Assembly: GCA_961205875.1 (NCBI GenBank)
Contig: OY540813.1
Coordinates: forward strand, 17,765,001-17,829,000
From: Sialis fuliginosa
Taxonomy: Eukaryota; Arthropoda; Insecta; Megaloptera; Sialidae
DNA: 64,000 bases
Direction: 5' to 3'
The notes below the pieces were generated by a model that had not been told where the DNA came from, ran no database searches, and was given only the letters and a program-made list of their open reading frames with translations. Positions 51,901-62,949 of this stretch are shown piece by piece. The position numbers were made by a program, and so were the translations under genes. Numbering within the stretch: the stretch's first letter is position 1; every line of letters starts with the position of its first letter.

Positions 51901-52802
51901 ATAGTTTTTGAACTCTGGGATTCATATGATGTAATGTCGACACAATTAGCGCGTTTATCAAGAAATCTGAGTAAATCCTTGTAAGATGGTGATTCATCAT
52001 TTTTTAATGTTAATTCGCACTGCCAAATTGTATTTGAATTCACTTTTGATAATATTAAATCTATGAGGGGAATGTCCCAACTGGATACAGGAGCCTTTAA
52101 GTTTTCTAATGATCGAATATGTGGTTTAAAGGTTTCGACTAAATTATTTACCGCTGCTAGATTGTCCCTTTGTAATCGTGGGTATTCGCGCATTATTGCC
52201 CAGTGGCGTCGAGACATCTGACGAGTTGACTCGTATTTCTCCTTTAATAGGTCAATAGCTACTTCATAGTTTTCATTCGTTGTTTCTAGGGACTCAATGA
52301 CAGTTGCTGCTTTTCCTACAATTACTGACCGGAGATAATGGAGTTTCTTCACTGGTAGGAGATCCTCTTCATCCATTAATTTTGAAAAACGATTGTAAAA
52401 CGAGGTCCATTTTTCGGTAGTTCCATCAAAGATAGGTACTTGTATCGGTGGTAAAGTTATGGTAGTATTATTACGATGTATTCTTTCGGTGACTGGTCGT
52501 TCATCATTTTTATTTTTTAGTGTGTTTTTTGCGAGTAATTTTAAAACTCGACCCGTTTCGTGATTGTAAATTTCAAGATATTCTATTCGGCGTGCGCACT
52601 CTGAATCATCTAACTCTTCTAATTGATCTTGAATATCTTCAAATTTTTCAAAGGCTTTTAACATTGTGTTGTATGCTGATTTAACTTGATAGATGTCAAC
52701 ATTTTCAGGATTAGCTTCACATGTATTTAAAGTATTTCTGAGGATCGTGATGGTGCTCATTATATGACCGCGTTTCTTCATTAATTTGGGAAGAGTAGCC
52801 AT
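48933..52802 (-). CDS. BEL/Pao Gag-Pol polyprotein, single ORF with apparent internal losses
   Basis: 1289 codons, no stop or frameshift. Residues ~115-290 are a DUF1759 Gag region (PPIQVPIFDGTTEKWTSFYN). At ~310-345 the text jumps to LADPSFHQ and then LQKTLLGWIIGG; the CCHC knuckles and aspartic protease expected here are not seen. Reverse transcriptase spans ~430-630, with VRVVFDGS and YVDD (613-616, bases 50966-50955), then passes directly into KRHILS...IFDPLGLLAP, skipping a stretch usually about 80-100 residues long. RNase H spans ~710-830: Asp715 in GFSDAS is present, but WSGSMIVLHW has Gly789 where the family has a catalytic Asp. The integrase His/Cys region is present (~1010-1070), with GVDYCGPF as the first core Asp, but the frame then jumps near residue 1108 to a segment that normally follows the catalytic Glu. 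It ends with a typical C-terminal Pao region (LTPGHFLIGD). Family comparison is from memory; the frame itself is read directly. Confidence 0.9.
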   Translation of the reverse strand: MATLPKLMKKRGHIMSTITILRNTLNTCEANPENVDIYQVKSAYNTMLKAFEKFEDIQDQLEELDDSECARRIEYLEIYNHETGRVLKLLAKNTLKNKNDERPVTERIHRNNTTITLPPIQVPIFDGTTEKWTSFYNRFSKLMDEEDLLPVKKLHYLRSVIVGKAATVIESLETTNENYEVAIDLLKEKYESTRQMSRRHWAIMREYPRLQRDNLAAVNNLVETFKPHIRSLENLKAPVSSWDIPLIDLILSKVNSNTIWQCELTLKNDESPSYKDLLRFLDKRANCVDITSYESQSSKTISPAVPNQPINRSITNIPANITLADPSFHQELFLQKTLLGWIIGGAAPLTDHTNKRRTCHVTTSLEFDLSKFWELEECPSERKYSNEKEQCEDHFRKNVTRDQEGRYVVALPFNCHKTKLGESYHSALKRLENTERRLDRDAILQKKYSDVLKEYLDLGYMSPVNNATADPSNYYLPHHAVMKESNMTTKVRVVFDGSTKTTSGISLNDTLFTGPTIQTDLFSLLIRFRKYPIILTGDIEKMYRQFLVRKEDRKFQRISWRDENKKLQEYELNTVTFDLAAASYLAVRCLHQLADDEDQEYTRAAQAIKNDFYVDDVLTGATSQAEATNQKRHILSVTTKIFDPLGLLAPVIIVAKIMIQQLWSLKLHWDESRPIEMHTKWQNYYNQLQTLNNLSFPRTIITQNVKNIQIHGFSDASEKAYGACIYLRIADAQNHVKIQLLCAKSRVAPLKTQTIPRLELCGAQLLASVTDYVIKAIPLKINQTFYWSGSMIVLHWLRSTPQQLKTFVSNRVADIHQWFHVRTRDNPADLVSRGVLPEESISSNLWRSGPSWLTKSKNQWPHTVLSPIEILPEQRAAICSFTSIATENEMILKRFSSIGKLIRTLSYYYRFTTQRKLKGPLTVNELKSTLNRVIKLVQFQISNAEIKAINQNSSLKSTSPLIKLHPFFDNYGLLRVGGRLSLSNLPYDSKHPVILPKNHHITQLLIGNEHKMHLHSGVQQTLYCLRRRFWTIDGRSQVWKVVKNCVTCHKIKPQPTKYLMGNLPQARVNQAQPFNHVGVDYCGPFVLKEKKLRNKSSIKAYVTVFVCMKSLKKHLKYVAGRYLPFTYEQFNALIVEIESILNSRPLTPLSSDPNDPIVLTPGHFLIGDSLTNLHGRDHNATPTNLFSTWEHIQKVKQHFWKRWSREYLNELTIRTKWTTDNPNIQEGAIVLLRDDNTPPTQCALGRIIECFPGSDGVIRTVSVKTATTTFIRNIKKLTILPVQIYDNKM

Positions 52803-53063
52803 AATGATAAAGGTATAGGTATTGTATTTCGATTAAGGTGTGGGTAAATGGATTGTATAGATATATAAGGTACACTGGCCGAAATAATGGTGAATAATCT
52901 GAACCAACCTACCTTAATCAGCTTAGGTGAATTTCTCTGGGTGTTGATCGTGGAGACTTTGGGTGATGCGCCTTGGCCTGGTGAAAATTTCTGTTTCCTC
53001 GGTGTGGTAAATTTTCTTTGTTATTAGCACATCACTCACATAACACTCACGAACGTTAGCACA

Positions 53064-53081
53064 ATCCGGCTCGAAGGACCA
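53064..53081 (-). other. Primer binding site of the BEL/Pao element
   Basis: On the element's strand, one base inside the 5' LTR, the sequence reads TGGTCCTTCGAGCCGGAT. The TGG start matches the CCA end of a tRNA. I could not assign the tRNA species from sequence alone. Confidence 0.75.
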
Positions 53082-53082
53082 A

Positions 53083-53698
53083 TGTATTTTGTCGTCATAA
53101 CTTATTTTAAAATATTCATAATATGGTGAGGTAGGTTTTTAAAATAAGATACGACTGATATTTCTAATTAAAGAATTATCACTAATTTATTAGGTATCGG
53201 TAAAGAAATACAATTTTTAAATATAATATAATATAAACGAATATCTCGGCGAGATCTTTTCGAAGTATATGGTTTGAGTTTTGGTTTAATACTGGTAATT
53301 TTAAATAATTTTTGAAACATAGAAAATAGAGGAAAGGGTGGTAATATCAATTGGTTGGTACAAAAATAAAATAGGTGGTGACAACTAGTATCACTGATTG
53401 GTTTGAACTATAGATGGGGTGTGGTCTGGTGATTCCCAACTCAGGTCATCTTAAGACAAAATACGGTCATGAGAATGGGAAATTCCAAGAAAAAAGATTA
53501 TCTGGGTTTTTACAAATTGTTACGGCCTGCACATGTGCAAGCCATAAAAGCGGTGAATTTGTCTTCTCAAAGCAAGATACATTTAACATTATATGGATTT
53601 TAAAAATATTTATGAAATTGTAAATTTATTTTGTATACTTTAAAATAAAATAATTTTAGAAGGATTGTAAAAATAAATGTATATCATACTTCGAAACA
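53083..53698 (-). repeat. Long terminal repeat, 5' LTR of the element (right)
   Basis: 616 bp, same length and, by eye, same sequence as 48242-48857. It should contain the element's promoter, as the 5' LTR for minus-strand transcription. A 280-bp untranslated leader separates it from the polyprotein ATG at 52802. Confidence 0.95.
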
Positions 53699-53703
53699 TA
53701 TAG
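53699..53703. repeat. Target site duplication (right), TATAG
   Basis: Identical to 48237-48241. Confidence 0.95.
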
Positions 53704-53738
53704 TAAAATACTACTTTATGATTTTGGGTTTTTAATTT

Positions 53739-54360
53739 TTAATCACCTTGAGTTGCATAAAGCAAAATTAATCACAATTCGTTAATCAGTTGTTTTAAAC
53801 CCATTAATATGTCAATTCTAACAAATAATCACGGTTATGATATATTTTATAAGGTAAACATTTTTTTTTGAATGCAGAAAATTCTACCAAGAATACATAC
53901 TAATGGCAAATGACATCTCTCAAGAAGGATACTGGCTCTCCTTTTGACCTTATCACATATCTATGATATATTAATGAACTATCTAGAATCCATAAAAGTA
54001 AATTTGTAAAAATTCCAATTGTGTGATTTCTTATTTTCTGTGTACCCACATCCAGACCAAACTGTTCGTCTTCAACCTCCCTATCCGTCGTTCCAAAAAT
54101 CCAATGTGATGTTTATAGAAACGGAAAAAAAGACGAAAAACAGAAATTGAAAGGACGAAAAGAAAACAGATAAAATCAAAATGTTCTGGCTGAGGGGCTA
54201 TGCCCGATGGCCAATTAAAAAAGGGTAAAAAATTATCATATTTAGTGAATTGTTCATTTTCAAATTGAGATTAAATTTAGAATTAACATTAATCATGGTT
54301 TGAAAACAACTGATTAACTAACTGTGGTTAATTTTGCTTTATGTAACCCGAGGTCAGCCA
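53739..54360. mobile_element. Non-autonomous TIR element, ~620 bp, next to the BEL/Pao copy
   Basis: The left arm, about 53739-53812, has GCATAAAGCAAAATTAATCA and GTTAATCAGTTGTTTT. The right arm, about 54285-54358, is its inverse, with AAAACAACTGATTAAC and TTAATTTTGCTTTATGTAA. Arms are about 70 bp with roughly fifteen differences. The 470-bp interior has no reading frame of note. It lies only 36 bp from the retrotransposon end. Confidence 0.75.
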
Positions 54361-55854
54361 CTAAAAAAATGTATTGAATACATGATTTTTGTTGATAACT
54401 GGCCGAAATAGAAATTAAAAATCCTGAATGGCGTAGTTATATTAGAAAACTGAGGAAGTCTAATAAAAAATCATTGCAATAATTTTTTAAAAATATTCCA
54501 CTACTTATACGTAATAGTATATAAATAATTTTCTATTAATGATGATTCTGTATAGAAAATTCATGTTGAATTTGAGAAAAAAACAACTGAATTGTAATAA
54601 ACAAAAAAACTTGTTGTTAGATATATACATAAAAATAATATACCTAATATAATATATGACTCGCATGTATTTGTACATATAACCGATATGAACAGAGATT
54701 TTAATGACCGTATTTGTCCTTCCGATACTCTCGTATTTACATTTCGATCTATCGGTGTAAGAAACACGTGGGAGTGCGGCTACGTCACACACCCACCCAC
54801 GGTTTACACATACACAGCTACCTACACGTAATAAACACTCGTGATTACCAGTAAATAAAGTTTTTTTTTGTTGATTTTAGTATTTTAGATAATAGAATTA
54901 TTATAGTAATTATCGATTTACCTGTCTCTTTAAATTTATAGATAATTTAATTATAAAATAAATTTTGCTTACATTGACTTTTAAGATTGAGGACAGCATT
55001 AAAAATATATATGTATAAGTATATTAAAATTAAAAAAATAGCTACTAAAGTGTAGAAAATAGTATTTTACAAAAATTATGCTATCTTTTCTAGTGTATAG
55101 TAAGGTATTTAAATTTTTTTTATTATTTTTACGCGTGAATAGCTCGTTGAAATTTATTTTTTCAAAATTTCTCAGAGCAATATTTTGTAGTGAATTAAGT
55201 GCTCAATTCATAAATCCAGTAATTTTAAAATTTAATTATCTATAAAATGCTGCTGTGAGAAATTAAAATAAACACATTTTCAATGAGCTATTTTACGCAT
55301 AAGTAAAAAAGTAATTTTTCCCATGTTAATCAAATGGGAAAAAGACTCGGTTTGCGCCATTCACAGGTTTGATCTACGAGTCTGAAATTTTGGGACAATT
55401 AACTTTTGATCCAAAGCTAAAACATAGGCTAATAGGACCGAAAAAAAACATCCTAGTGTACAGTGTATACAAAGCAATATTGATTTTATAGATCGCTGAT
55501 TTCTATCTTAGCGTGAGTGCATGCTGACTAAATTATTAACAAATACCACACAACTGTCATTTAAATTTGATACCCTGCAGAAAAGGTTTGGTCTATATAA
55601 GACCTAATTCCTTATAATACCAGATATCAATCTATTAAAAATAAAAGTTTTAATTTAATTTTTCTTTCTTTTTAAGTTTTTAATTAATTTGTTTATTTCT
55701 TATATTTTTGGGCTATAAAGAGGGGATGCTTTAGAAACCACTGTTTATATCATGTCTAGAGTATATAATTTAACCTCTTTTCTTTGGAATTAAACAGTTA
55801 CTTTATGTACTAAATATTTCTTTTGTATTTCTAGAATTTCTAGAAACATTCCAC

Positions 55855-56110
55855 TGTTTACGTCACGCAATACGCCGACTTTTGTTGTGTGTTATTATAG
55901 CAACAATCGATGCATTTTTTTAGATATTGGATGTACATTGTACATTTTAGTTAGCTACCTATTATGATGTATGTACGTACGAGTATTTGTGAACATTCTT
56001 GTAGAGGAATCTCGATCGACATGACTTCCCGTGTTTGAGTCACGGGTGACGTCATAGTATTGCAGCGACGGTTTTTATTAACACGTTATTTGCGTGTGTA
56101 TTGTCTGTGT
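55855..56110. promoter_or_regulatory. CRE-rich GC-elevated patch, candidate regulatory DNA
   Basis: Contains TTTACGTCACG near 55860 and GGGTGACGTCATAG near 56046, the latter holding a perfect palindromic CRE (TGACGTCA), plus GTCACGGGTGAC and several CGAT words. This is unusual in an otherwise AT-only flank. No transcript or gene can be attached to it from the sequence. Confidence 0.3.
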
Positions 56111-57544
56111 GTGTGTAGCATGCTGTTTATTTAAAAAATATAATTCATATACAATATTTATATGTATTTGTTTATTTCTTTTTATATATTAAACTAGATT
56201 AGCTGATTGGAACTTGGAGTAAAAATCGAAATGAATTAGATATTATCATTATACTGGATTGCTAACTAATTATAGTAATCAGTGCCGTTACCAAAAGTAT
56301 TTTCCGAGGGGGAAGGGCACTTTAATCAATTTCATCAACATTCAACACCAATATAGATCAGGTCTAGACTACGATGAGATTGGTATAAAATGGTATACAA
56401 CAAAATTTTCATTTAGTTTCAAATTGTAAACACGAAAAACATAATATACATCCTATTTATGTTATTAGACTTATTTAAAAACTATTTTTACCCACGTTAT
56501 AGTTTAGTTATAATTTAATCCAGTGGGGGAGGGAGACAACCTCTATGTCGTCTATGTTATAAGTATAGGATTAAGAAGTTGTATTTTCATTAAAAATTTT
56601 TTTAGATGTTTGATTCGAAAATATAATACTTATTAATAAAAAAATAAAAATAAATAAAGTAATTGTCTATTAATGGCTTAGAGAAATACCAAGCTACATT
56701 TGTTGTAATGCATAATAATAAACTCTATTGGGAATGATCAATGATTAATAAATGATTAATAATGCTTTGTTGTAATTAAAATAACTATTTGTATAATTCT
56801 AAAGATACAAAAATATTTTGTTATAGTCTCGTAAAAAATATTTTTTACGGGGTCTCTAAATAAGTATCGTAAGATGACATAAAATTTGAAAATACGGTAC
56901 TGTACCTACCATAACTATTATAAATTTTCCTTAAAACTATAAAAATTGATTTATTAAAATTTCTTTGAATACATGCTAATTACGTTAAAGTAGTTAATTT
57001 AACTCAATAATTGTTATTTGAAGTTTATTAAATGAATGAAGATATTTTCATAGTCATGCAATAATATTTTAACCAAAAAGTACAACATACAATGTTTACA
57101 TTTAGACATAATGAACGGTTTTATTTATTCTTTTTTAATTTTCAGCCATTTTTTTGAGTTCTACATTAAAACAAGTAAATATTTATCAATTTTGTGTGCA
57201 TTACATATATGTTATATGTTTAATATGTTAACCAAATTGATGTAATTTTTATTTAAAAAATGTATTTTGAGATGTTTACTTCGAAAAGAATGCTTGTCCA
57301 TTTATTTTTAAAATAAAATACATGTAGTATTTATATATAACATCGTATTAAGAAATAATAATTGGCAGTTTAAGTGCCAATAAACAAGAAGACATTTTTT
57401 TATAAGTGAAGAGATTGTTTACCTACTTCATAATATTTAAAAAACATTAAATTAATTTTCATCACATTTTTAGAACAATTTTTTTAAATGTTATTTATTT
57501 TTGAGTATTTAGTCCACTCAAATTAGAAAATTCCCACATGTGAC

Positions 57545-58054
57545 AAATGAACTTAATATTCGCATCGATTATTTTAGCGCCAATCGATGGCAAATGATGC
57601 CCTTAATAAAATATCAAAAATGCAAGTCTGTAAGCCCCCGAGAAATACACAAAAAAAATTAGTGCCGGTTATGCTTAAATTGTCGATGCAGCGAAAACGA
57701 TGTAAGAAAAAATGAACAGGTTCAATTTTACAGATAAGAAAATTTACTATAAGAAAGGTACTTTGATATATATCTAAAATTAACAATTCAGGAGTGAGGT
57801 CGTTCAAAACTCGAGACCAAAATGTCGTAATTTGCCTCGATTATCTATAAAGCTTAATGTCGGTCTTCATAGGAAATTTTCTCATCTGTAAAATTGACTA
57901 TGTTCATTCTGCATCGACGATTTAAGCATAACCAGTACTCACTTGTTTTTTTTTCGTGTATTTCTCGGGAGCCTACAGCCTTGATATTTTATTATGGGCA
58001 TTATATACCATCGATTAGCGCTAAAACAATCGAGGCGAATATTAATTCCATTTG
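57545..58054. mobile_element. Fold-back element with ~190-bp arms
   Basis: The left arm (about 57545-57755) starts with AATATTCGCATCGATTATTT and the right arm (about 57867-58054) is its inverse. Both contain TTAGCGC, AATAAAATATCAA, GAGAAATACAC, GGTTATGCTTAAAT and AATTTTACAGAT in matching order. The left arm carries an extra block of about 25 bp (near 57693-57717). The outer edges mirror as CAAATG/CATTTG. Noncoding; the 77-codon minus-strand frame in the left arm is incidental. Confidence 0.85.
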
Positions 58055-58369
58055 AAAATCTAATTTGATTGGTCTAATTACCAAGTTTACGGATTAAAAT
58101 TTCAGAATGGGATATACGCATATACTTAGTTCTACCTTTGAAATTGTACAGTTACTTTGCTATTGTCTTTATATTAAACTAATACTGTATATTTTCACAC
58201 ACACACACACAGCACATTGAATTAAATATCTATAAGTACCTATAGTTTAAATTCTCATTACTTAATTTCATATGTCTAAAATACAGCGCGTATTTCATCA
58301 AAATTCGTAATAAACTTACTCATGAAAACAATCATGAATGAAACATAATTATAATAATTTGTGAGCCAT

Positions 58370-58620
58370 TGCCGCCTTCACCTGAGATGACACATCGGCG
58401 TGGCACGCTAGAAAACACGTGCGGGCCGCACAGCCGAGGGATACCCACATGTGATCCCGTAGGACAACTCATATAACCAAAATAGAATATGTATGTTCAG
58501 TATGTGCGTGGAGACGCCAGAATTCTGTGTTGGCGTTTCACTGCTGAATGATCTAGAAACATCGGTGATCGCCAATTGGCGGACTGTTGTTGAGGATTTC
58601 TCAGCGTGAGTGGTTTGAAC
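58370..58620 (+). promoter_or_regulatory. Candidate promoter / noncoding first exon
   Basis: GC-rich island with CACGTG-type words (AACACGTGCGGG, CCCACATGTG), an arthropod-initiator-like TTCAGT at about 58497, and TTTCTCAGC followed by a consensus donor GTGAGT at about 58606. This layout fits a TSS plus a short untranslated exon reading right. No downstream exon lies in the window, so it is speculative. Confidence 0.3.
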
Positions 58621-59842
58621 ATAAACTTAAAATGTACTCGTATACATGAAGACGTAATGAAATAATTTTATATGGAATTTAAAACAGATGTTTAGATGAC
58701 AAAGCGATTCCTCAAAATAGAATTGTAGATTTAGTTTTCAGGAAATTAATGTTTAATTTAGTTACAACTAAATCAAAAAATTAAAGTTAGTTGTTTTAGA
58801 ATGACTGATTTTACTTTTTGTATTTTTCCTTCTTCGCTCATACGTTAGATTGGTTTTTGGAATATATCTACGATGTGTCCTTGGTTTACCCTACATATAT
58901 ATATATACTGATAGTAAGAATTTTGACAGTCCGATTCGATTTCTGATTCATTGTAGTAGCCAAATCTCACTCACAGTTGTATTTTCTGATTTTATCAATC
59001 AATATCATTAAATATATCTACTTCATTTTGTTATATTATGTTCAATTTTAATTATATTTTTTATGCTTACTAAAAATAATACCAGGGGTCATTTTAGTGT
59101 ACAGTTGAAGCTTGTTTCTGCAGTTCCAAAAATGGAAACTGCAGTTGTAAAAGCTAATTTCTGTAGTTGTAAAGCAAAAAAGCAAAAAAAAGATATTTGC
59201 ATTTGAATTTTTGAATAAATCACGTCACCGTCAGTCTCGCTAAAAATGGAAACTCTGTTATAACTCTTACTGGAATATCTCTAGTTTACCTTAGAAACAT
59301 CGATTAAGATGTATAAGTCTCCTTCAGAAATTTTTTTAAATCACTTCTGAAGAAGATTGGTAAGAGTCTGAACATAAAAATATGTATCAGGCTGGATATT
59401 TCGTTAATATACATACATATTAACGTATGCATATGTCCAATAATTTACAGCATTTACAGAAGCTGTGTTTCTAGCTAAAAATCAATCTTTTTTTGAAAAT
59501 TAAAAAAAAGTTAACATCCGTTTCCGGTTGTTGGATATCTTTCAGAATAGGATGTTTTGTATCGAGGCTTATAGATCCAAAATATAAAATTTTACCTTCT
59601 ATGTTTTGTCGTTTTTAATTTACACTGTCTACAGGTAGACAGATAGACATAATGTAGAAAACACTCAAAATGGATTAAGTGAAGGTGGGATTTATTCAAT
59701 ATATTATATATAATTTTCAAATTAAAATTCAAGGTTTATTTTCAAATATTATTTAAAATAGATATCAATTATATTATTTATGTTCAATAGATTTTAACTT
59801 ATTTATTCTACATATTAAGTGTATGGGAAGATATGTTATGAT

Positions 59843-60132
59843 TAGAGATTGGAAAAATATTTGTTATTTTCAATGAAATAGTTACTAGTTGAATTTTTTT
59901 TCGGAAAATAGTTGATAAATAGTTTTTTATACGATTTAATAATAATTAATGCAAACGAAACAGTAAAAAGTGTCACAAATAGTTTAAAAATAATTGGAAA
60001 GGTAGTTGCAAATAGTTGATTTCAAATTGTGTTCAATCAAACCAGTTTTCTGAAAACGGTGGAGATATGTAATAAAAATTACAATAAATGCATTTTTACG
60101 CAATAGTTGAAAAACTATTTTTCCAATTTCTA
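59843..60132. mobile_element. hAT-like MITE, 290 bp, perfect 8-bp TSD
   Basis: The left end TAGAGATTGGAAAAATA mirrors the inverted right end TAGAAATTGGAAAAATA. Flanks 59835-59842 and 60133-60140 are both GTTATGAT. The interior repeats AATAGTTG/ATAGTT words and has no coding capacity. The 8-bp duplication points to an hAT-type transposase acting in trans. Confidence 0.85.
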
Positions 60133-61063
60133 GTTATGATATACTTCAAAAATGCTAGAAGTGAAGATGTTTAAATTACAAGAATTCAGCGCGGTATAGT
60201 GGAGGGCATTTCGGAGAAATTTGGATGATATTGTATCATGGCTATTATATTATAATTATCTCGAAAAATGATTAAATAGTTTAAAAAAAATAACATATTA
60301 TATATATATTATTTTTGTTTTGTTTACTAATTTACTTAATACCTTTTTGTATTTTTGATTAGAGTTAGAGCATTTTTAGATATATGAGAAGCATTTAAGG
60401 AGATATTTTTTGAGCTATAAAAAGTTTTGTTTCCAACGCTGCCATACTACCTAGGTACTTTTAAAGTCACGTTCACAATAATTGAATTGATTTTTTATTT
60501 TTTCTATTTTAACGTAAAAAGATTCATAATTTCGAAAAACCAAATGGAAAGCATTTTGCAGTCATTTGGTCATTTGGGAGCAATTGATTGACTATAAGAA
60601 TCATCTTGAAGAAAGATTAGTTTTTGAGAAATACCATATACCTAACTACAATCGTAAATATCATGTTACAATTTACAATAACAAAACAAAATATCTAACA
60701 ATAAGTTTTATGTTTTATATTTAGTGTTCGTAACTTTTAAAGTGAACAATTTGCTGCACGAAAATCTAATTTTAAACGTCTTGAATATGCCAACTACAAA
60801 GATATCATATCAAAAACTACAAACTTGCACCCATTACATCAAATTATTTATTCCATATAAAAAGAAGAAGTAACATGTTTAGTCATAGTCTCACAAACAA
60901 CTACTGCCATTTGATTGACAAACAAACAAACAAAAAACCAACAAATTGCTAATGTAAACGGTGTGAATTCAGCAACGTACGGTCGTATAAACTGTTACAG
61001 ACGTCGCGTGATTCACCAACCCCCCAGTAGGGGGTTGAAGGTGACCCATTTACAAACACATAC

Positions 61064-61081
61064 ATACACACACACACACAT
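61064..61081. repeat. (CA)n microsatellite
   Basis: Tandem ACACAC read directly, in a region of mixed CATACA words. Confidence 0.75.
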
Positions 61082-61622
61082 ACTCGTCCCGGAAGTTGGC
61101 CGGTTCAATCAGTTGTGACGTTGATGGAAAGGGTTAACGAGGTTGAAAAAGGACGGATGGGGTATATTGACATTTATGTACATTAATCTAGAATCTAGAG
61201 CATACTGCCGATTAGAGTACTTTAAATTGGTTAATAATTGGATCACAATCATAGGATAATGTGTTTATGTTGAGCTAACCGTAATAAAGTGATTATACTT
61301 TGGCGAAAAATTTGATACTAGATGTTAAAGTACGTAGAGTGAAATTAGAGTTTCCTTAAAAATGTATACCTATATATAGTATTGTGGTCATGGGCTGGAT
61401 TTCCAATTAGATTATAAAGGTTGCAGTCAGTTATGGTGGTTGGGGGTTATAGCTAGAACAGAAGTTAAAAAATTTTGGAAAAAAACGAAAAAAGGTTACT
61501 ATAATAATGTGACAGCTTTTTTTGCTCTTCATACATAAATCGTATAAAAATACGTAACAACAAAGTGTTTAATTAAGATTACATTTGGTTCGGTTAGAAG
61601 TAAAACAAATCTTCCTCTTACA

Positions 61623-61829
61623 CAAGCGTGGGTCCAGGGGGGGGGGGGGGGTCATGGGGGACATGACCCCCCATACTTCAAAAATTAATGCAAATTAAAT
61701 AGAAAAATGCTTATTAAATATACTAAAGTAACTTTTTTGTCAATGTCACAGTCCATGACCCCCATCCCCCCCCAATTGTCATTTCTCAAACCAAGACCCC
61801 CCAAATAGTAAACTTAGATCCGCGTCTTG
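61623..61829. mobile_element. Small TIR element with poly-G/poly-C stems
   Basis: The left end CAAGCGTGGGTCCAGG resembles the inverted right end CAAGACGCGGATCTAAG. Flanking octamers agree at five of eight positions. Inside, GGGGGGTCATG pairs with CATGACCCCCC, and a 15-base G run starts at about 61637. No coding capacity. Confidence 0.45.
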
Positions 61830-62949
61830 CATTAACATAAAACACAATCATCTCTTGGTTGTGGAGAGGGGAGGGGGCTTTAGCAAAGTACACCAAAATA
61901 AAGCGTTTTTCCATAATCATAAAATTCAAAATTTCATGTCTTTGGCGTATCTGCGATACCCCATCACTGGTATAAAAATTATAAGCTAAACTCGCTTAAC
62001 AAAACCATAGTTGCGTCTTTACATAAAACGATTTTTTAGATTTGATCTATACTTTTTTAACTGACGTGTTTAACTTATGTATAAAAGATCCTCATATTTG
62101 TTGTAGTCTAGGGTTCTGAGTTACGTATATCTGTGCCTGATTTTTTGGTTATGTGTATATACATTGAGTGCGGGGTCCAGCACATAGTACAAGGATTTAT
62201 TCTAATAGCTAAAAAAAGCTATCCAAAATTTTATTATTTCTGATAAGTACCTACTTATTAATGAGAAAATATATGGTAGATGGGGGAAGGGTAAACCTCT
62301 GGTAGAACTATGATTCAATAGAGTCATGATTTTACTTTACTCCTTCGGCCTTGATCCTGAAAATATTGTAAATCTAAAAATAGAAAATACGTCCATAAAA
62401 CTTTATAACAAGTTTATTCATATTAAAGCTACTTAAAAACAAATGACTAATACCTGCAGCAATTCTGTTTACAATTGAACACATGAGAGAGAATACTATT
62501 ACAACAGTCAACAGCTTCAGATAAGCCGATTCGACAGACATGCCACGTGGGCAGACTACGTCGTCAATATAATAATCTCTTTCTCTGACACCCATTCCCT
62601 TATTTGGATTCTTTCGTTCGGATATACACACACACATAATACACACACGGTGGGTACCTATGCATTTTTAAATAAAGAGTAGGTATTTGTTATTTAATTT
62701 ATTGACCTTCGATTGACACTGTCAAAGAATCTGACTGAATTTTTATTAAGGTGATATACGATGCATGATAGAAATGGTAAGTATATCTATACATAAATAT
62801 ATTGTAATAGGTATGGGTCCCCACGTCAGGATTTTTTGTCACCCCCAATGCTGTTTAATAAAAAAATATACAGTATAAAAAATACCCAAAAAAGAAATTT
62901 TTCAAAATAAAATTCAAAAATTTAGAAAAAACATCTGCCAAGTAAATGC

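Larger units (their letters stand above)
48242..53698 (-). mobile_element. BEL/Pao LTR retrotransposon, full-length ends, internally reduced
   Basis: Element of 5457 bp transcribed on the minus strand. Two 616-bp LTRs (48242-48857 and 53083-53698), each starting TG and ending CA, read as identical. They are flanked by a perfect TATAG duplication. Inside the right (5') LTR is a primer-binding-type sequence beginning TGG, and next to the left (3') LTR a purine tract. The single long frame has the BEL/Pao order Gag (DUF1759) - [protease] - reverse transcriptase - RNase H - integrase in a Pao-specific arrangement. Intact, identical LTRs indicate very recent insertion. The frame is shorter than expected for the family and missing blocks are apparent, so this copy is probably non-autonomous. 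Confidence 0.95.

Noticed and set aside
57574-57807. 77-codon minus-strand frame
   Set aside because: It lies wholly in the left arm of a fold-back element and has no counterpart frame conserved in the other arm.
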